A stretch of DNA of 64,000 nucleotides from CAVYWD01 sp963772225. Lineage in GTDB: Bacteria; Myxococcota; Myxococcia; Myxococcales; UBA5297. The stretch is taken from the NCBI GenBank assembly GCA_963772225.1, contig CAVYWD010000008.1, positions 124,001-188,000 of the forward strand, given 5' to 3'. Of the stretch, positions 8,131 to 15,741 are shown one piece after another. Position 1 is the stretch's first letter; every line of letters starts with the position of its first letter. The position numbers were made by a program, and so were the translations under genes. The notes below the pieces were generated by a model. That model was not told the DNA's origin. It saw nothing but the letters and a program-made list of their open reading frames with translations, and searched no databases.

Positions 8131-10823
8131 CGGTCGCCTCCGTAATTGACGCTCAGGGAGAAGAGGACCGTGCGCGGCGCGCCGGCGGTGAACAGGCGCG
8201 TCGGCACGAGCGTGGGAAGGGGCTGGGTGTGAAAGTCGGCGGCGTAGTTGTATTCGCCGAGCATGTAGCGAGCATCGAGGAGGTTCTCGACCGAGAGGCC
8301 GAGATTGACGAACCACCAGCCCACGACGAGGTTGGTGTCGACGGTGAAGATGCTGTCGGACCGGCTGCCATAGGGCAGGGGCCGCGGGCCGACGTAGGTG
8401 ATGCCGGTCCCGAAGGAAGCTCGCAGCGGGTGGCCGAGCAGCTGCTCGCGCCACCACGGAAGTACCTCGTGCACCGCGGCGTCGGTGCGGAAGACGAGGT
8501 CCGGCACATAGGGGATGAGCAGGTGGGTGTCGTCGAACGTCGCCTTGACGTAGGTGAGGTTGGCCGCGACGTCGAAGAAGGAGCCGGTCAAACGAGCGGA
8601 ATTGGCCGACCCCAGGCGCGTCGAAGGACCGCCGAGGATGTTTCTGCCCGCGGTCTCGGAAAAGATGAGGTCCTTGTCGACTCGAGTGTCGAACACCACC
8701 GAGCGCAAGACGAGGCCGACGTTGTCGAAGAGCCTGCGCTGAAACGAGAGCCCGCCGTCAAAGGACGAAGCGCTGGCAAAAGGCGTCTCTTTGCCCTGCG
8801 TGATGTAGCTGGGGTCGATGGATCGCACACCCTGACCGGCGCTGGCGGAGGCGCTCAGGCCCCAGAATGGCCCGAGCAACAATGAGCCTCGCGGGAGCAG
8901 CGCAGTGCTCGAGGTCGTCGCTCGCTGGTTCGGCTCGCGGTAGGCGACCGAAGCGGCGCTGGAGCTCTCTTGCGAAAGGCAGGACTGGTCGCCCGGAGGA
9001 TTCGACGGGGACGGGTTCGAGATGGACTGAACGGCGCACAGGTTGTTGACGTCGAAGGTGAACAGGTCTTCGCGCAGCCCGCCGCGGAGCGAGAGCCAGC
9101 GCGTGAAGCGCAGGTTGGCGTCCACGTAGAGACCGATGTCTCCGAGGGTGGAATCCAGGTCCAGATCGGTGTGATAGGGGGCGCCGGTCGCGTCCTCGAT
9201 GCGCTGCTGCATCGCCGAGACGACGTCGGCGCGAGCAAAGTAGCCGACCTCGATCTCCTGGAGCTGCTGGAGCACCTCGCCCGCGACGCGAGCGTTGCCC
9301 TTGACGCCGATCGTGAGCTCGCTGGCGTGGAGGTCGATAGGATCCCCGCGCTGGCTGTGCGGCTGCTGGAGGGGCTCCTGCACGTCGAGGAGGAAGCCGG
9401 TGAAGTTCTCGCGTAGCCGGAGCGGCCGATAGATGAGGAACGCCAGGCTCTCCGCAGAGAACTTCCCGCTGCGCGTCTCGATGGCTCCGGCGAGCGAATA
9501 GCGCGACGAGTCTTCGCCTTGGGCCTGGTGCACGTCGCCGCTCTGCAGATAGTCGCCGTAGAAGCCCACGCGGCCGGCCTTGTAGTCGTCCTCGCGAATC
9601 ACGCCGGCTGAATGAAAGCTCGCCGAGTACGCGGTCGCGGTCAGCCGATATCGAGTGGAGGCGTTGACCTGGCCCTCGTATTGGCCCATGAACGTGCCGC
9701 TGCGGCCGTCGCGGTCCGCGCCGAAGCCATTCGTCTGGTAAAGCTGCACCGCGAGGAATGTGCCGGGCCGCCCGTCCGGCGGGCCGTAGGTCAGCAGCTC
9801 GCGAGCCGTTCCGAAATTCCCGGCCGACGTCGTGGACGTCATGCCGCGCTGCCCGAGCGCGAGGTGATAGTCGGCGGAGCCGGCGACGGCGTAGTTGCCC
9901 TGCCTCGGGTCGAAGGGGCCTTCGACCACGCGCAGCGAGTCGATCAGCTCGGGGATGATGAAGTGCGTGTCGGAGTAGCCGTTCCCGTGTGGGTTCCCGC
10001 TCTCGTTGATGGGCACGCCATCGACGGTGAACTCGATGTCCTGCCCCTCTCGAGCGTCGAAGCCGCGAAGGAAGACCTGCTCGGCGTGACCCTGGCCTCC
10101 CTCGTTCGTCAACAGGATTCCCGGCGCGAGCTTGAGCACGTCGGCGGCGTTCTGGTGCGGGACCGTCGCCAGGCCGCCGACCTCGAGCTGGTAATCGGAG
10201 GCACCTCGGCTGGGCGGCTTGCGCCTGCCGAGGACCGTCGCCTCGAGCACCGCCGGCTCGCCGCCGTCGCCGGCCCGGACGTCAACGGGGACGGCGTCCA
10301 CGGGGCCGGCGTCCGGATTGCCGGCGTCCGGATTGCCGGCGGGGCCGGAAGGCGGAGCCATTCCAGGCGGCGGCGGAGTCGATGCGTCGAAGCCTCCGGC
10401 ATCGGGCGCCGACGCGAGCGGCGCGGGGGGCGGAGCCTTCGGGAGCGCGAAGCGAAATGGAATATGAATTCGACTCGCGATCGGTTGCCCGTCGCTCGTC
10501 GCCGGAGCGAATTTCCAATGCGAGAGGGCTTCCTTCGCCGCGAGGACGAAGGGCTCCTCGGCCGGCTGGGTCACCTCGACGTGGGAGGCGATGCCGTTGG
10601 CGTCGAGGGTGACAAGGAGGTCGACCGTCCCCTCGCGGCCCGCGGCCATGGCGTCTGCTGGGTAGACCGCGTCCGAGCGCTCGAGGACGCTCGGGGGCAT
10701 GAGCTGGGGCTCGGCAGAGGCCCACCCAGGGCTGGCGAGCAGGAGGAACAGCGCGCGTCGCAGCGACGCGCTGCCTCTCCCGCCGAAGCGGAATGGCACG
10801 GAGTACACCTTTGCCCCATTCAC
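8127..10823 (-). CDS. TonB-dependent outer-membrane receptor with N-terminal TonB_C domain
   Basis: An 898-residue receptor. After a signal peptide (A-L-F-L-L-L-A-S-P-G-W-A-S-A) comes a TonB_C-like domain, about residues 45-128: Y-P-A-D-A-M-A-A-G-R-E-G-T-V-D-L-L-V, then L-S-H-W-K-F-A-P-A. A Pro/Asp/Ala-rich linker (N-P-D-A-G repeats) leads to a plug domain (A-A-D-V-L-K-L-A-P-G-I-L-L and V-F-L-R-G-F-D-A-R-E-G) and a long beta-barrel ending in V-L-F-S-L-S-V-N-Y-G-G. The fusion of a transducer-type domain to a receptor is unusual for classical systems. The neighbouring ExbB, ExbD and TonB are its probable energisers. Substrate is unknown; the Fur-family regulator and His-rich neighbour favour a metal or metal chelate. 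The start is GTG. Confidence 0.85.
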   Translation of the reverse strand: MNGAKVYSVPFRFGGRGSASLRRALFLLLASPGWASAEPQLMPPSVLERSDAVYPADAMAAGREGTVDLLVTLDANGIASHVEVTQPAEEPFVLAAKEALSHWKFAPATSDGQPIASRIHIPFRFALPKAPPPAPLASAPDAGGFDASTPPPPGMAPPSGPAGNPDAGNPDAGPVDAVPVDVRAGDGGEPAVLEATVLGRRKPPSRGASDYQLEVGGLATVPHQNAADVLKLAPGILLTNEGGQGHAEQVFLRGFDAREGQDIEFTVDGVPINESGNPHGNGYSDTHFIIPELIDSLRVVEGPFDPRQGNYAVAGSADYHLALGQRGMTSTTSAGNFGTARELLTYGPPDGRPGTFLAVQLYQTNGFGADRDGRSGTFMGQYEGQVNASTRYRLTATAYSASFHSAGVIREDDYKAGRVGFYGDYLQSGDVHQAQGEDSSRYSLAGAIETRSGKFSAESLAFLIYRPLRLRENFTGFLLDVQEPLQQPHSQRGDPIDLHASELTIGVKGNARVAGEVLQQLQEIEVGYFARADVVSAMQQRIEDATGAPYHTDLDLDSTLGDIGLYVDANLRFTRWLSLRGGLREDLFTFDVNNLCAVQSISNPSPSNPPGDQSCLSQESSSAASVAYREPNQRATTSSTALLPRGSLLLGPFWGLSASASAGQGVRSIDPSYITQGKETPFASASSFDGGLSFQRRLFDNVGLVLRSVVFDTRVDKDLIFSETAGRNILGGPSTRLGSANSARLTGSFFDVAANLTYVKATFDDTHLLIPYVPDLVFRTDAAVHEVLPWWREQLLGHPLRASFGTGITYVGPRPLPYGSRSDSIFTVDTNLVVGWWFVNLGLSVENLLDARYMLGEYNYAADFHTQPLPTLVPTRLFTAGAPRTVLFSLSVNYGGDR

Positions 10824-11001
10824 CGGCTGGGGCCTTTGACGCTCGAATGGGCCGCGCTTGGCGCCCGATCGGCGTCTGCTTTTTGCGAAAGTGGAGGAGG
10901 GTCGGCGGCGGAAGGGAAGGCGCTATTGGCGCCAGCCTTCGCGAGCCAGAGCCGTGGCTACACGGATCCCCAGGCGGCGAGCTCCCTGAGGCGGGATCGC
11001 T

Positions 11002-11433
11002 CTAGCAGACGGGAGGTGAGCTCTTGGGGGCTACGGCGAGGAGCGGTATTGCAGGCGGCGGTGCAGCGCGTTCCGGAAGCGCGGGTTGGATCTCGCGCAA
11101 CGGAAGCAGGTCGGACCGATGGGCCGGCGCGTCGGGCGCCCGAGCTCGCTGGTGCAGCCATGCCAAGCAATGGCTGTGGTCGAGCTCGTCGGGGGAATCA
11201 GCGGCGGACGGGCGAATGGCGCTCGTCGATGACGGCGCCGCGGCCGGCCCCAGAGAATGGTCATGGTGGCCGTGGACGAGCTCGCCGTGCTCCGGGCAGA
11301 TCTCGTGCGGAGCAAGGAGAAAGTGGGCGAGTCCCGCGAATTGCAGGAGCACGAGGAGCGAGGCGAGGCCGTGGACGCACCGGCGCGGGCCGCGGCTTTC
11401 TCTCCATTGCGCCAAAATGTTTCCGCTCGCCAT
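11002..11433 (-). CDS. His-rich small membrane protein at head of metal-uptake locus
   Basis: A 143-residue protein with one hydrophobic segment (L-A-S-L-L-V-L-L-Q-F-A-G-L-A-H-F-L-L) followed by histidine- and cysteine-rich stretches: H-E-I-C-P-E-H-G-E-L-V-H-G-H-H-D-H, and later E-L-D-H-S-H-C-L-A-W-L-H. Such clusters fit binding of Zn, Cu or Ni in the periplasm. The C-terminal third is Pro/Ala-rich. It is the first gene of the minus-strand cluster and its start lies 55 nt from the palindrome at 11489-11504, divergent from the Fur-family regulator. I do not know the family; a metal-buffering or sensing role is inference. Confidence 0.55.
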   Translation of the reverse strand: MASGNILAQWRESRGPRRCVHGLASLLVLLQFAGLAHFLLAPHEICPEHGELVHGHHDHSLGPAAAPSSTSAIRPSAADSPDELDHSHCLAWLHQRARAPDAPAHRSDLLPLREIQPALPERAAPPPAIPLLAVAPKSSPPVC

Positions 11434-11488
11434 CCGTGCGTTGCTTCCTCTTCTGCCAGGAATAGCCCCATCGTCACCGGCGCGCTAC

Positions 11489-11504
11489 TGATACCGCGTT
11501 ATCA
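11489..11504. promoter_or_regulatory. Fur/Zur-type operator candidate
   Basis: TGATACCGCGTTATCA lies between the divergent His-rich gene and the Fur-family gene. The outer arms TGATA/TATCA and the central CGCG are symmetric; only one base pair is mismatched. Fur-family boxes commonly have TGATA...TATCA arms. It lies 35 nt before the regulator ATG and overlaps the -35 position of a possible extended -10 (TGCTAGAGT, 11520-11528), which would allow autoregulation and control of the uptake operon. Binding is inferred. Confidence 0.5.
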
Positions 11505-11538
11505 ATCGGAGGGTCAAGCTGCTAGAGTGCCCGCCCAG

Positions 11539-12057
11539 ATGGAACGGAGCACGCGACAGCGCCAAGCCATCCAGCAGGCCATCGAGGCCGCGGGGAGGCC
11601 GCTCAACGCGGGGGAGGTCCTGGCCGCCGCGACGGCGGTCGTGCCCTGTCTGGGAATTGCGACGGTCTACCGCACGCTGAAGGCGTTCGCCCAGAGCGGT
11701 CTCGTGGAAATCATCGAGCTCCCCGGAGAGCCCGTTCGATATGAGGCAGCGGGGAAGGGCCATCACGACCACTTCCGCTGCAGCGCCTGCGAACGCGTGT
11801 TCGAAGTCGAGGATTGTCCGGTCCGCGGCGTCCGTTTGCCGAAGGGATTCGTCGCCGACGGCCACCAGGTGATCTTTCACGGAACTTGCGCCGACTGTCG
11901 GTCCGGCTCGGCTGGAAGTCGCGCGAGGTTCGGCCGGCCGCCCGAAGCGGTGCCGTCGGCCGCCATGCCGTTGGGCCCCGCGTATCGAGGAGGCATCGCG
12001 GTTTCGCGCGGCGCTGTCGCCCCGTTCGCGAGGGGAGGGAAGGGGCGCTCGAAGTGA
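11539..12057 (+). CDS. Fur-family metalloregulator (Zur-like)
   Basis: A 172-residue protein starting M-E-R-S-T-R-Q-R-Q-A-I. The winged-helix part includes the recognition pattern G-I-A-T-V-Y-R-T-L-K-A-F (about residues 41-52). The metal-binding part has G-H-H-D-H-F-R-C-S-A-C and a second H-G-T-C-A-D-C pair, giving the two CxxC structural zinc pairs. After the usual end at C-A-D-C there is an extra, low-complexity tail of about 45 residues. The divergent metal-uptake cluster and the shared palindrome make it the likely repressor of that cluster. Zn, Fe or another metal cannot be decided from sequence; the genetic setting with a His-rich protein resembles Zur loci. Confidence 0.85.
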   Translation: MERSTRQRQAIQQAIEAAGRPLNAGEVLAAATAVVPCLGIATVYRTLKAFAQSGLVEIIELPGEPVRYEAAGKGHHDHFRCSACERVFEVEDCPVRGVRLPKGFVADGHQVIFHGTCADCRSGSAGSRARFGRPPEAVPSAAMPLGPAYRGGIAVSRGAVAPFARGGKGRSK

Positions 12058-12616
12058 CGCGGGCTCCCTCCTTGACCCCTAACCCGGCATCCCCGACGTC
12101 GATGGCGACCCCCGGCGAGAAACCGGGGTGGTCGGGATGGGCCAAGAGGAAGCTCGCGAGGTAGGCCGCGACCTGCGGCGGAGCGTGACGCCGCGAGGCT
12201 CGAGCGCGGGGGCCGAAAGGTCGAGGCCATGCTCGCCCAGCTCCTCGAAGGACCCGTCTTGCGAGAGCCGCGGCCTGGCAGTGGCTGCAGTGAACCGCGT
12301 CGAGCTCTTCTTGCGGCGCGTCGCAGTTGTGGCGCCGGTCGGTCGAGGACGCCGAGCTCGGCCTTAGGTATGCACCCGCGCGTCGGCGCGCGAGGACGAG
12401 CACGTTGGTCCGCACCAGGTGTCCCCGCCGGGACCCGGAGGTGCTCCGAAGAACGCCGGAATCACTCAGGCGCAGCTGCGGAAAAGCAGGAGAGCCCCTT
12501 ATGCGGACGCGCCGGCGCGATTGCGGTGACCCGAAACGCTCGAGCAGACCTCTTTTCACGAGGTTTTCGCGGACCGGAGCAGGACTCCTTCGCCGAAGGA
12601 TGTCTCAGGAGTGGCC
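12058..12616. other. Intergenic region with possible decayed minus-strand gene
   Basis: About 560 bp without a clean gene. On the minus strand three adjacent pieces look coding but lie in alternating frames. They are a Cys/His piece near 12278-12325 (C-D-A-P-Q-E-E-L-D-A-V-H-C-S-H-C), a piece near 12175-12258 (D-G-S-F-E-E-L-G-E-H-G-L-D-L-S-A-P), and a piece near 12085-12175 (Q-V-A-A-Y-L-A-S-F-L-L-A-H-P-D-H-P-G-F). They may be one frameshifted small gene or chance. No function is recognisable. Confidence 0.3.
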
Positions 12617-13867
12617 ATGGGCAGTTCGCTTCGAGGGTGGCGAAGCTTCGCGATGGGCTCGATGGTGGCCCTTGCCGCCTGCATGCTCGGGGAGGCCCCC
12701 CTCCCTGACGCTTCGGTCAACGGCGACAGCGACGGTGGGCATGCGGACGCTGGGAGCCGCAGCGATGCGTCGAACGGCCTTGACGCATCCGAGGGCAGGG
12801 ACGCTTCGAGCAGTGCCGACGCCTCGAGTGGCAGGGATGCGTCGAGCGGCGCCGACGCCTCGAGCGGTAGGGACGCGTCGAGCGGCAGCGACGCGTCGAA
12901 CGTCACCGGCACTGCGCCTTGCGACATCTATCAGTCCGCCAGCACGCCGTGTGTGGCAGCCCACAGCACGGTTCGCGCCCTCTACTCGGCGTACGACGGT
13001 TCCCTCTACCAGGTGAGGAGGTCGGACGGCGCGACCAAAGACATCCCGGTCCAGAGCGCAGGAGGCTTCGTCGATATCTCCGTGCAAGACTCGTTCTGCT
13101 CGAATTCGACGTGCACCATCTCGATTCTCTACGACCAGTCCCCGAACAAGAACGACCTCAAGAAGTCGCCGGAGGCGACGTGGCTGCCCAAGGGAGGCAA
13201 TGAATCGAGCGCCACCCAGGGCAAGATCTCGGTGAGCGGTCACACGGCCTACGGGATCTACGTCTCCTCGGACAGCGTCGCCTATCGAAACAACAGCACC
13301 AAAGGCATTGCGACGGGCGACCAGGCCGAGGCGATGTACATGATCGTGGACGGGAAGCGCTCCAGCGGCATCTGTTGCTTCGACTATGGGAATGCTGAGG
13401 CGAACGGCCTGGACAACGGCAACGGCACCATGGAGGCGCTCTACTGGGGGACCGACACGTCGTGGGGAGGCAAGGGCGATGGCAACGGCCCCTGGCTCGC
13501 GGCCGACCTCGAAAATGGCATGTTCAAGAGCGACAAGGGAGGCTCATCGGCATCGTCGCCCAACGACAAATCCATCATCGCCAATTTCGTGACGGGTATG
13601 CTCAAGGGGCCCTCCGGAAACAGTTATGCGCTCAAGGGCGGAGATGCGCAGTCGGGCAAGCTCACCACCCTGTGGGACGGAAACCGCCCTTCGCCCGATT
13701 ACTCTCCCAAGCGTTTGGAAGGGGCCATCATTCTGGGAACGGGCGGCGACGGAAGCAACTTTGGGGTCGGGACCTTCTACGAAGGGGCCATGACCATGGG
13801 CAACCCGCCGGATGCCACCGACGACGCCATCCAGGCCAACATCGTCGCCGCCGAGTACGGGAAATAG
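12617..13867 (+). CDS. Secreted GH54 alpha-L-arabinofuranosidase lipoprotein
   Basis: A 416-residue protein. The ATG at 12617 lies 6 nt after AGGA; a GTG at 12611 is less well placed. A lipoprotein signal ends at V-A-L-A-A-C. A repetitive Asp/Ala/Ser/Gly linker (about residues 20-97) leads to the GH54 catalytic domain, which starts P-C-D-I-Y-Q-S-A-S-T-P-C-V-A-A-H-S-T and continues R-A-L-Y-S-A-Y-D-G-S-L-Y-Q-V. Probable catalytic residues are Glu273 in M-E-A-L-Y-W-G (nucleophile) and Asp354 in L-W-D-G-N-R-P (acid/base), by analogy with fungal AbfB. It should release arabinose side chains from plant polysaccharide. Fungal enzymes carry a C-terminal CBM42; none is present here. A deacetylase gene follows. 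Confidence 0.88.
   Translation: MGSSLRGWRSFAMGSMVALAACMLGEAPLPDASVNGDSDGGHADAGSRSDASNGLDASEGRDASSSADASSGRDASSGADASSGRDASSGSDASNVTGTAPCDIYQSASTPCVAAHSTVRALYSAYDGSLYQVRRSDGATKDIPVQSAGGFVDISVQDSFCSNSTCTISILYDQSPNKNDLKKSPEATWLPKGGNESSATQGKISVSGHTAYGIYVSSDSVAYRNNSTKGIATGDQAEAMYMIVDGKRSSGICCFDYGNAEANGLDNGNGTMEALYWGTDTSWGGKGDGNGPWLAADLENGMFKSDKGGSSASSPNDKSIIANFVTGMLKGPSGNSYALKGGDAQSGKLTTLWDGNRPSPDYSPKRLEGAIILGTGGDGSNFGVGTFYEGAMTMGNPPDATDDAIQANIVAAEYGK
12760..12903 (+). repeat. Tandem repeat encoding Asp-Ala-Ser linker of GH54 enzyme
   Basis: Degenerate repeats of about 15-33 bp built on GACGC(C/G)TCGAGCGG encode D-A-S-S-G/R-D units in the linker of the arabinofuranosidase. They probably expand and contract by slippage. 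This kind of Asp/Ser linker is common in myxobacterial lipoproteins. Confidence 0.7.
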
Positions 13868-14154
13868 CGCCCCTAAGGCCATTTGCCCGCTCGCCCGCGA
13901 TGTGCGCGCGATGAGCGCCCCCTTGAGCTTCCTTCCGTGTCGCCGCCTCAGCCCGCCCGCCGCTGACGCTCTACGGCCGGCGACCGGCTGCCTTGGCACT
14001 GTTCTCCGGTAACAGAAATTTGAAGGCCTTTGGCAATTCCCGCCGGACTCCTTGGTTGAGGCGCGAGACAAGTGCCTGAAAGGACGCCGACCGTTCACTG
14101 GCTCACAAATTGCCTTGGTCTCGAACGCCCAGCCCTCGTCGCGGTCTTCGCGAG

Positions 14155-15147
14155 ATGGCGTTCAACGACGGAGTCGCCCGTTTGTCAGCCAAGTCTCGAA
14201 CCCAGAAGCGCCTCGCGTCGAGCCCGTCGAGCCCAGCTCGGACCATCGCTCACGCGCTCTCGGCGGCGCTCTTCATAGCCTCCTGCTCCTCGCCGAATGA
14301 CAAGCTCGGGCTGACGAAGAGAGGATTCGGCGGTGACGCCCTTCCTCTACAGACCGTGATCCTGACCTACGACGACGGTCCCGACGAGCATACCCGCGAC
14401 ATCGCGATCTATCTGAACGCAAACGGCATTCACGGGACGTTCTTCATCAATGGGCGGCGAATTTGCAAATCGACGGATCAGTCTGGTCGGTGCGTCGCCC
14501 CGATGGACATCCGGCCTTGTGGGAATGGTCAGTCGCAGGCCCCGGTCCAAGACCCGCGCTACTACCCCGAGCTCTTGCTCGACGAGATGATTGGCCTTGG
14601 TCATCACATCGCGAACCATTCTGAAGACCACTGCGTTCTCCCGCGTGAGCGAAGCAGCGACGACGTCCTATTCGAGATAGAGACCACGCAATCCATTCTG
14701 GAGAGGCACGTCCTTGACGGGCTCTTTCTGTTTCGCCCGCCCTATGGCGCCTGGGACGCGAGGACGCTCGCTCTCGCGCGCGCCTCTCCCGCTCTGGACA
14801 CACTGACAGGGCCGGTCTTCTGGGACGTCGATGGCCAAGACTATTCCTGCTGGCAGAACGGTCTCAGTGTCGAGGAGTGCGGCGATCGATACTTGCAGCG
14901 CTTGGGGACGCGACCCAAGCGCAACGGCATTCTCTTGCTCCACGACCGCCCTGAGTTCAATGTCGGGTACGAGGGGCCATTCCTTCTCACGAAATGGCTC
15001 GTGCCGCGCCTCCGAGACGCCGGCTACCAGTTTGCGGATATGGGGGCTCTGCTGAGCGCATCAGCCGGCCATCTGTCCGACCAAGGCAGGGCGGATGAGT
15101 CTTTCGGCGACGCGCTCTCCAGCTCCGAAGTCGCTCGCGGGGAATAG
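14155..15147 (+). CDS. NodB-domain polysaccharide deacetylase (CE4) lipoprotein
   Basis: A 330-residue protein. The chosen ATG gives a long basic start and a lipobox A-L-F-I-A-S-C at about residue 43. The NodB domain shows the family motifs in order: I-L-T-Y-D-D-G-P-D-E (catalytic base and metal Asp), H-H-I-A-N-H-S-E-D-H (metal histidines), F-R-P-P-Y-G-A-W, W-D-V-D-G-Q-D-Y and L-L-L-H-D-R-P (catalytic His). It would remove acetyl groups from N- or O-acetylated polysaccharide outside the inner membrane. Extra cysteines in the inserts (I-C-K-S and R-P-C-G) suggest a disulfide. After the TAG stop the same frame stays coding-like (see 15148-15406), so the present stop may not be ancestral. Confidence 0.85.
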   Translation: MAFNDGVARLSAKSRTQKRLASSPSSPARTIAHALSAALFIASCSSPNDKLGLTKRGFGGDALPLQTVILTYDDGPDEHTRDIAIYLNANGIHGTFFINGRRICKSTDQSGRCVAPMDIRPCGNGQSQAPVQDPRYYPELLLDEMIGLGHHIANHSEDHCVLPRERSSDDVLFEIETTQSILERHVLDGLFLFRPPYGAWDARTLALARASPALDTLTGPVFWDVDGQDYSCWQNGLSVEECGDRYLQRLGTRPKRNGILLLHDRPEFNVGYEGPFLLTKWLVPRLRDAGYQFADMGALLSASAGHLSDQGRADESFGDALSSSEVARGE

Positions 15148-15406
15148 CAGCGCCCATGGCAGAGCGCCGCTCGCTTTTACTGCCAATATCTCGCGGATCA
15201 CATACCCGGGAACGGCGCCGGGTGGTTCGAGTCGAAGCTCACCGACCCGAAGTCGAAGTCGCTCGCGCCGCCGTCCACCGCCGGGACCGAGCCGAAGCGC
15301 GCGCCGCAGCTCGAGGCGTCGCCGTGCGGGCCTCAGGACTGGGCGGTGGCGCCGGTCGGGCTTCAGGACCCCCTTCATCAGTCAGTACCGCTCGGTTTGG
15401 GCCTAG
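15148..15406 (+). pseudogene. Coding-like remnant after the deacetylase
   Basis: The frame following the deacetylase TAG has strong G/C third positions for about 70 codons. It reads R-F-Y-C-Q-Y-L-A-D-H-I-P-G-N-G-A-G-W-F-E-S-K and later C-G-P-Q-D-W-A-V-A-P. A one-base shift in the C5 run at 15369-15373 then gives P-F-I-S-Q-Y-R-S-V-W-A and a TAG at 15404-15406 that overlaps the opposing stop of the minus-strand ORF (CTAG). It has no start codon of its own. It may be a decayed gene or a former extension of the deacetylase. Function unknown. Confidence 0.4.
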
Positions 15407-15624
15407 TCCTCGGCCGCCGTGCCCTGGCAGACCACACACTGCACCTCGTGGGCTGCCGGCAGCTGCCCGCCGACCATGACCGCGTCGGAGCGCCCCTTTA
15501 TGCCGGTGCCGCCTTCCGACTTGGGCCGGAGGACCAGGCGGGTCGCCGCGGCGGCTCGAGGGGAGGCTGCCGCGCGGCGAGAGCCGCCTCGGCGCAGCGG
15601 TCCGCCTTGCGCGGCTCGTGCCAT
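15403..15624 (-). CDS. Small hypothetical protein
   Basis: A 73-residue frame whose last 45 codons are clearly coding-like: L-V-L-R-P-K-S-E-G-G, then S-D-A-V-M-V-G-G-Q-L-P-A-A-H-E-V-Q and a C-V-V-C pair near the end. Its TAG overlaps the opposing remnant's TAG in a CTAG palindrome, a natural tail-to-tail arrangement. The N-terminal part is low-complexity Ala/Arg, and another frame upstream (E-P-R-K-A-D-R-C-A-E-A-A-L-A-A-R) also looks coding, so the 5' end may be frameshifted. No family recognised. Confidence 0.3.
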   Translation of the reverse strand: MARAAQGGPLRRGGSRRAAASPRAAAATRLVLRPKSEGGTGIKGRSDAVMVGGQLPAAHEVQCVVCQGTAAED

Positions 15625-15741
15625 CCTGTAGGTTCAACGGTTGTCCCAGGCGAACGGGCGGGGCAATGAACGCAGCTCGCCCGCGAGCGATGCGAAAGCC
15701 GACCTCGCGGCGACGATTGGCGAGGCGCGAGGAAGGAAGAC

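Noticed and set aside
9612..11465. Long plus-strand open frame of 617 codons
   Set aside because: It lies antisense to the TonB receptor and His-rich gene; its translation is Arg/Gly/Ala-rich with no domain, as expected for shadow frames in GC-rich DNA.
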